From positions 1 to 9,130 of the forward strand of contig VXNE01000288.1 in NCBI GenBank assembly GCA_009840715.1: a DNA stretch of 9,130 bases, in the 5' to 3' direction. The notes under the pieces were generated by a model that was given only the letters and a program-made list of their open reading frames with translations, was not told where the DNA came from and did not search any database. Shown piece after piece: positions 6,258-9,130 of this stretch. The first letter of the stretch is position 1, and the number at the start of each line of letters is the position of its first letter. The stretch is from Gammaproteobacteria bacterium (GTDB lineage: Bacteria > Pseudomonadota > Gammaproteobacteria > Pseudomonadales > Azotimanducaceae). The position numbers were made by a program, and so were the translations under genes.

Positions 6258-6671
6258 CTATGGTTCGGTGCGCGTGACCCCTGGCGCGCCGTCGAAGTCG
6301 CGGTCGTAGCTCACGCTTTCGGTGATCCCTAGCCGCTCCATGTGCGCCAGCGCCAGGGCGTCCTCGATGTCGAGGCCATCGTGTTGCGCGAAGAAGTCCA
6401 ATGCTCGCAGGCACACCTGTTTTCGCGGGAGCCGCACGCCCCTGAGGGCCAGGATCGGGTGTAGGCGCGAGGCGATCTCTGCGTGACCGAGCCGGTAGGG
6501 CCCGCGCGGCGACGAAACCACGTACGCCACCTCCGCGGCCACGCTCTCGGTGGTGAACAACTCCTCGTCGCCGCGCTGCGCCCGCTGGAAGAGCTCGTAG
6601 CATGCCTGGGCCTTGGCCAGGTCATCCCCGGTGAGGTACCGAAAGACGACGTTCGTCTCGAGGAATCTCAC
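6258..6671 (-). CDS. PIN-domain ribonuclease toxin (VapC-like)
   Basis: A 137-residue PIN-domain protein, the toxin of a type II toxin-antitoxin pair. It starts at GTG 6671, whose GTGA overlaps the antitoxin stop codon by 4 bp, indicating translational coupling. PIN motifs appear in order: FLETNVVFRYLTGDD (3-17), Glu47 in SVAAEVAYVV, Asp104 in DIEDALALAH, and Asp123 in SYDRDF. These align with the four acidic residues that bind Mg2+/Mn2+ for RNA cleavage in VapC-type toxins. The first is Glu5 where the family nearly always has Asp (FLDTNV), a conservative change that may weaken metal binding. RNA target unknown. Length is normal. The toxin gene is last in the leftward cluster peptidase-antitoxin-toxin. 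No gene symbol is given because the antitoxin is of AbrB/MazE type, so the vapBC name would rest on convention only. Confidence 0.92.
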   Translation of the reverse strand: MRFLETNVVFRYLTGDDLAKAQACYELFQRAQRGDEELFTTESVAAEVAYVVSSPRGPYRLGHAEIASRLHPILALRGVRLPRKQVCLRALDFFAQHDGLDIEDALALAHMERLGITESVSYDRDFDGAPGVTRTEP

Positions 6672-6940
6672 CCCTGGGTCATGGCTCGAATCGTCCGCAG
6701 CGCCTTGGTCTCCTTGGCCTCCCTGACGATCCGTTCGAAGTCCTCCGGCTGCTCGCTCGGGTGGATGGACCCGAAGACGGACTCCAGGGTGAAAGCTGCG
6801 GGCCGGAGCCGCACCGCGTCGTCCTCGATGATGAAAGCGACCCTGTCTCGCGGGCCGACGCCCAGAACGCGCCGCACCTGCGCAGGGATGGTGACCTGAC
6901 TCCGCTGCGTGAGCGCCGCGGTGAACTCGCTTTTGGGCAT
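6668..6940 (-). CDS. AbrB/MazE/SpoVT-type antitoxin
   Basis: A 90-residue swapped-hairpin DNA-binding antitoxin. Residues 8-47 give the AbrB-type fold, with SQVTIPAQVRRVLGVGPRDR (14-33) as its hallmark, followed by a beta strand VAFIIEDDAVRLRP. Residues 48-90 form the usual C-terminal tail that would wrap around the PIN toxin. Such antitoxins neutralise their toxin and repress their own operon. The stop codon overlaps the toxin start (4 bp). The ATG at 6940 has no clear SD and lies only 26 bp after the stop of the upstream peptidase gene, so it may be transcribed with that gene as well as from a local promoter. I see no obvious palindromic operator in the 26-bp gap. Confidence 0.92.
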   Translation of the reverse strand: MPKSEFTAALTQRSQVTIPAQVRRVLGVGPRDRVAFIIEDDAVRLRPAAFTLESVFGSIHPSEQPEDFERIVREAKETKALRTIRAMTQG

Positions 6941-6966
6941 CGTGTCGGTGGGTGCGGCCCCGCCCG

Positions 6967-7677
6967 TTACCGCACGCGCACGTCGTGGTCCCAGATGCCG
7001 AGTTCGCTGACGGCGTAGACGTAGCGGTACTCCACCGGCTTGTTGCGCCGGTAGATGTGGTTGTCGGTGTCGAGCAGCCAGGTGTTGTCGGAGTCGTAGC
7101 GCACCGCCACGACGCCGTGGTGCTCGCGGTAGCGGCGGTCGTACACCACCACCACCCGCAGGTCTTCCGGGGCGAAGCCGAGACGGCGCAGGAGGAAGTA
7201 CTTGGTGGTGGCGTAGTCCTCGCAGTCGCCGCCGCGCTCCATGAACTCCCAGAGGGTCTTCCAATGGGAGATGCGCACGACCTTGCCGGCGTCGGTATGC
7301 GTCGTCCTGCGGCGGTCGTAGCGGTGGGTCTTGCGGTTGACGTATCGGTTGACGAGCTGGATCTGCTTGTCGCGGGGCAGGTCGGCGCCCTTCTCGACGA
7401 TGACGTGGAGCGCCCGTGCCCGCCTCGGGCAGGCGTCCCGATCGTCGATGCAGGCCTCGACGTTGGCGATCTGCGCCTGGTGCCGCTCGAGCATCTCGGA
7501 CCACGGGGGCAAGGCGCCCGGAGGGCCAAGCATTTCTCCGGCGTCGAAGGGATAGGTCGCCGACGCCTGGTGCGCCGCACAGATGAGCCACGCCGCGAGC
7601 GCGGGAATCCAGGGCCCGGCCCGGCGGACCGTCCTGGCGGGCGGTTCGTTGTCTGTGCGGGGCGGCGGGTTTAGCAT
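6967..7677 (-). CDS. Periplasmic transglutaminase-like cysteine peptidase (BTLCP, LapG-like)
   Basis: A 236-residue member of the bacterial transglutaminase-like cysteine proteinase family (DUF920/peptidase C93), which includes LapG, the periplasmic protease that releases the biofilm adhesin LapA. The N-terminus has a basic region, a hydrophobic core (about 22-34) and an ASA cleavage site (38-40), so it is exported. The catalytic triad is visible: Cys152 in GGDCEDYATTKYFLLRRLG (149-167), His187 in REHHGVVAVRYD, and Asp203 in WLLDTDNH. Two further Cys (76, 83) may form a disulphide. Start at ATG 7677: no in-frame alternative keeps the signal peptide, although the SD is poor. A TACAAT hexamer lies 31 bp upstream inside the divergent gene. 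No LapA- or LapD-like gene is present, so the substrate is unknown; symbol lapG is withheld. Confidence 0.88.
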   Translation of the reverse strand: MLNPPPRTDNEPPARTVRRAGPWIPALAAWLICAAHQASATYPFDAGEMLGPPGALPPWSEMLERHQAQIANVEACIDDRDACPRRARALHVIVEKGADLPRDKQIQLVNRYVNRKTHRYDRRRTTHTDAGKVVRISHWKTLWEFMERGGDCEDYATTKYFLLRRLGFAPEDLRVVVVYDRRYREHHGVVAVRYDSDNTWLLDTDNHIYRRNKPVEYRYVYAVSELGIWDHDVRVR

Positions 7678-7680
7678 GGC

Positions 7681-8970
7681 ATGGCCATGTGGATCGTGCG
7701 GCGCATCATTGTAAAACAGCTACCCGCCGCGGTCGTCGCGGCCGGGCACCGTCGGCGTCGAGGCCCGGCGCTCGGCCCTTCGCTTCGATGCCTGGCCGGT
7801 CTGCTCGCCGTCCTGGCGATCAGCGCCTGCCAGACGCTCCCGGAGGACCCGGGCCGCGCGGAGATCAGCGAGGAACGCCTGCTCTCGGGCTTCGCGGTGT
7901 TCGGCGAAACCGTGTCGAGCGCCGAGGTTCCGGAAGTCGCGATTCTCGAGTCCACGGAAGCCATGCGCGCCTTCGTGGATCCGCGCATCCGAACCGGGGG
8001 TACGTCGGTGACCCGGGCCGCCCGGCTACTGCGCAAGCTGGTCGAGAACGGCTACTTCGAGCGCGGCTACGAGCGGCACCTGACCCAGACCGCGGCGGAC
8101 ACGTTCGCGACCAAGGCCGGCAACTGCCTGTCCTTCACCAATCTCTTCGTCGCCCTCGCGCGCATGGCCCGCCTCGAGGCCCGCTACCAGGTCGTGGACG
8201 TGCCGCCGAGCTTCGATTCGGACCTCGGCCTGCTGTTTCGCAATACGCACATCAACGTGCTCGTGCCCAACGCCGACATCCGCGGGGCCGGCCGCGGCGA
8301 CCTGACCGTGGACTTCAACCGCGTCGATACCGAGGACTATCGGCGCCAGCTGGTCAGCGACCGGTACGCCGCGGGGCTCTTCTACAACAACCTGTCCGTC
8401 AACCATTGGCGGGGAGGAGACAACCGCAAGGCGTTCGCGTACCTCGCCAAGGCGCTGGAGATCTACTCCGGCAATCCGGACCTGTGGGTCAATCTCGGCG
8501 CCTTCTATTCGAAGCACGGCGCCTACGAGCACGCGCTGGAGGCGCACTACCGCGCGCTCCGGATCGACGGGCGCAGCCGTCCGGCCATGGCGGGCCTGGC
8601 CGCCGCGTACGCGGGCCTCGGTGACATGGAACTCTCCGATGCGTTCACGCGTCGCGTGGAGCACTACCGCCGGCGCAACCCGTACTATCACTATGCGCTC
8701 GCCCAGGTCGCCTACCAGGACGACGACTACATCGGCACCCTCGCGTCCCTCGACCTGGCACTGCAGCTCAAGCGGGACGATCACCGGTTTCATTACCTGA
8801 AGAGCCTGGCCCAGTGGCAGCTCGGCGACCGGATGGAGGCGCGGGAGAGCCTTGTCCGCGCCGAGCGGTTCGCCAACCAGCAGCACACCAAGCGCCGCTA
8901 TGCGCGGATGGCCGACGCGATCGCCGCGAACGAGGTACCGGAGTCCGTGGCCCGGTCGAGCGGCTCCTGA
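7681..8970 (+). CDS. Lipoprotein with transglutaminase-like domain and TPR repeats
   Basis: A 429-residue predicted envelope lipoprotein. A hydrophobic stretch (36-47) ends in lipobox ISAC with Cys50, though the 35 residues before it are long and Arg-rich for a signal peptide. Starts at 7681, 7687 (ATG) or 7696 (GTG) are all possible; 7681 has the best upstream purines (GGCGGG). Residues about 105-215 form a transglutaminase-like domain: Cys149 in AGNCLSFTNLFVALAR (146-161), His190 in NTHINV, Asp211 in VDFNR, a plausible catalytic triad. From about 231 to 401 come four to five TPR units, for example PDLWVNLGAFYSKHGAYEHA (266-285), for protein contacts. It may cleave or cross-link envelope proteins, or be a non-enzymatic scaffold. 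It is divergent, 3 bp away, from another transglutaminase-fold protein, hinting at joint function. Confidence 0.88.
   Translation: MAMWIVRRIIVKQLPAAVVAAGHRRRRGPALGPSLRCLAGLLAVLAISACQTLPEDPGRAEISEERLLSGFAVFGETVSSAEVPEVAILESTEAMRAFVDPRIRTGGTSVTRAARLLRKLVENGYFERGYERHLTQTAADTFATKAGNCLSFTNLFVALARMARLEARYQVVDVPPSFDSDLGLLFRNTHINVLVPNADIRGAGRGDLTVDFNRVDTEDYRRQLVSDRYAAGLFYNNLSVNHWRGGDNRKAFAYLAKALEIYSGNPDLWVNLGAFYSKHGAYEHALEAHYRALRIDGRSRPAMAGLAAAYAGLGDMELSDAFTRRVEHYRRRNPYYHYALAQVAYQDDDYIGTLASLDLALQLKRDDHRFHYLKSLAQWQLGDRMEARESLVRAERFANQQHTKRRYARMADAIAANEVPESVARSSGS
7708..7713 (-). promoter_or_regulatory. Candidate -10 box of the LapG-like gene
   Basis: On the minus strand TACAAT lies 31 bp upstream of the peptidase ATG, inside the first codons of the divergent lipoprotein gene. 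The -35 position 17 bp away (ACGACC) is poor. It is one of few AT-rich hexamers near this start. Confidence 0.3.
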
Positions 8971-8983
8971 TCGCAGCATCGTC

Positions 8984-9130
8984 GTGACGCGTCAACACGT
9001 CGGGGTCGGCTGCGTATGGGTGTTCATGACGTGGGCCGGCGCGGCGGCCCGCCCCGCGGGGGGCGCGGCGGGTCTCAACGGCAGATTGGAGGGCCTCGGC
9101 CGTCGGCCCTTGAATGTAGAACCGCACCCC
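8984..9130 (+). CDS. Possible start of an exported protein, cut by the window end
   Basis: From GTG 8984, 49 codons run open to the window edge. They encode a short basic start (VTRQH), a hydrophobic stretch GVGCVWVFMTWAGAAA, then an AAARPAGGAAG region that could be a signal-peptide cleavage zone. The gene would follow the TPR lipoprotein by 13 bp in the same direction. No convincing SD precedes it, ATG 9026 is an alternative start, and part of the segment is low-complexity GC, so this is tentative. Confidence 0.2.
   Translation, partial: MTRQHVGVGCVWVFMTWAGAAARPAGGAAGLNGRLEGLGRRPLNVEPHP

Noticed and set aside
7689..8624. 311-codon plus-strand frame within the TPR lipoprotein gene
   Set aside because: Out-of-frame shadow with Arg/Gly/Pro-rich composition; the overlapping frame has clear catalytic motifs and TPRs.
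8768..9127. Minus-strand frame starting FYIQGPTAEALQSAV near the right edge
   Set aside because: The first residues look protein-like, but the rest is Arg/Pro-rich and runs antisense into the lipoprotein gene; too short a visible segment to support a gene.

Overview
This is a GC-rich (roughly two-thirds G+C by eye) bacterial chromosomal segment with tightly packed genes, GTG starts and Shine-Dalgarno sites. The repertoire (a LapG-like periplasmic cysteine peptidase, a transglutaminase-TPR lipoprotein, a GPH-type transporter, a DUF4172-Fic protein and a PIN toxin-antitoxin pair) fits a proteobacterium, probably a gammaproteobacterium. That assignment is inference; no rRNA, tRNA or marker gene is present. 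The first ~122 bases are almost pure C with a 33-base homopolymer, which looks like a contig-end sequencing or assembly artefact.

Left part (173-3828): a secreted orphan protein (+) converges with, and overlaps by 16 bp, an acyl-CoA dehydrogenase-fold flavoprotein (-). The flavoprotein is divergent from a MelB/GPH-type sugar:cation symporter (+). The shared 147-bp gap suggests co-regulated uptake and oxidation of one unidentified compound.

Middle part (3825-5762): a 166-bp palindromic MITE-like element with 21-bp terminal inverted repeats sits exactly on the transporter stop codon. It is followed by a class II Fic AMP-transferase-type gene (-) whose start codon lies inside a near-perfect 23-bp inverted repeat next to an AT-rich promoter-like island. 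A 434-bp stretch with no convincing gene, but a good promoter/RBS at its right end, leads to a twin-CBS-domain protein (+).

Right part (5763-9130): the CBS gene converges with a leftward cluster: LapG-like BTLCP peptidase, then AbrB/MazE-type antitoxin, then PIN-domain toxin with a 4-bp stop/start overlap. Divergent from the peptidase, with only 3 bp between the two annotated starts, is a rightward lipoprotein combining a second transglutaminase-like Cys-His-Asp domain with TPR repeats. Head-to-head placement of two transglutaminase-fold envelope proteins is the most attractive candidate for an undescribed functional pair. The window may end in the first codons of another exported protein. 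I see no CRISPR array, RNA gene or full insertion sequence, and no complete novel defence system.
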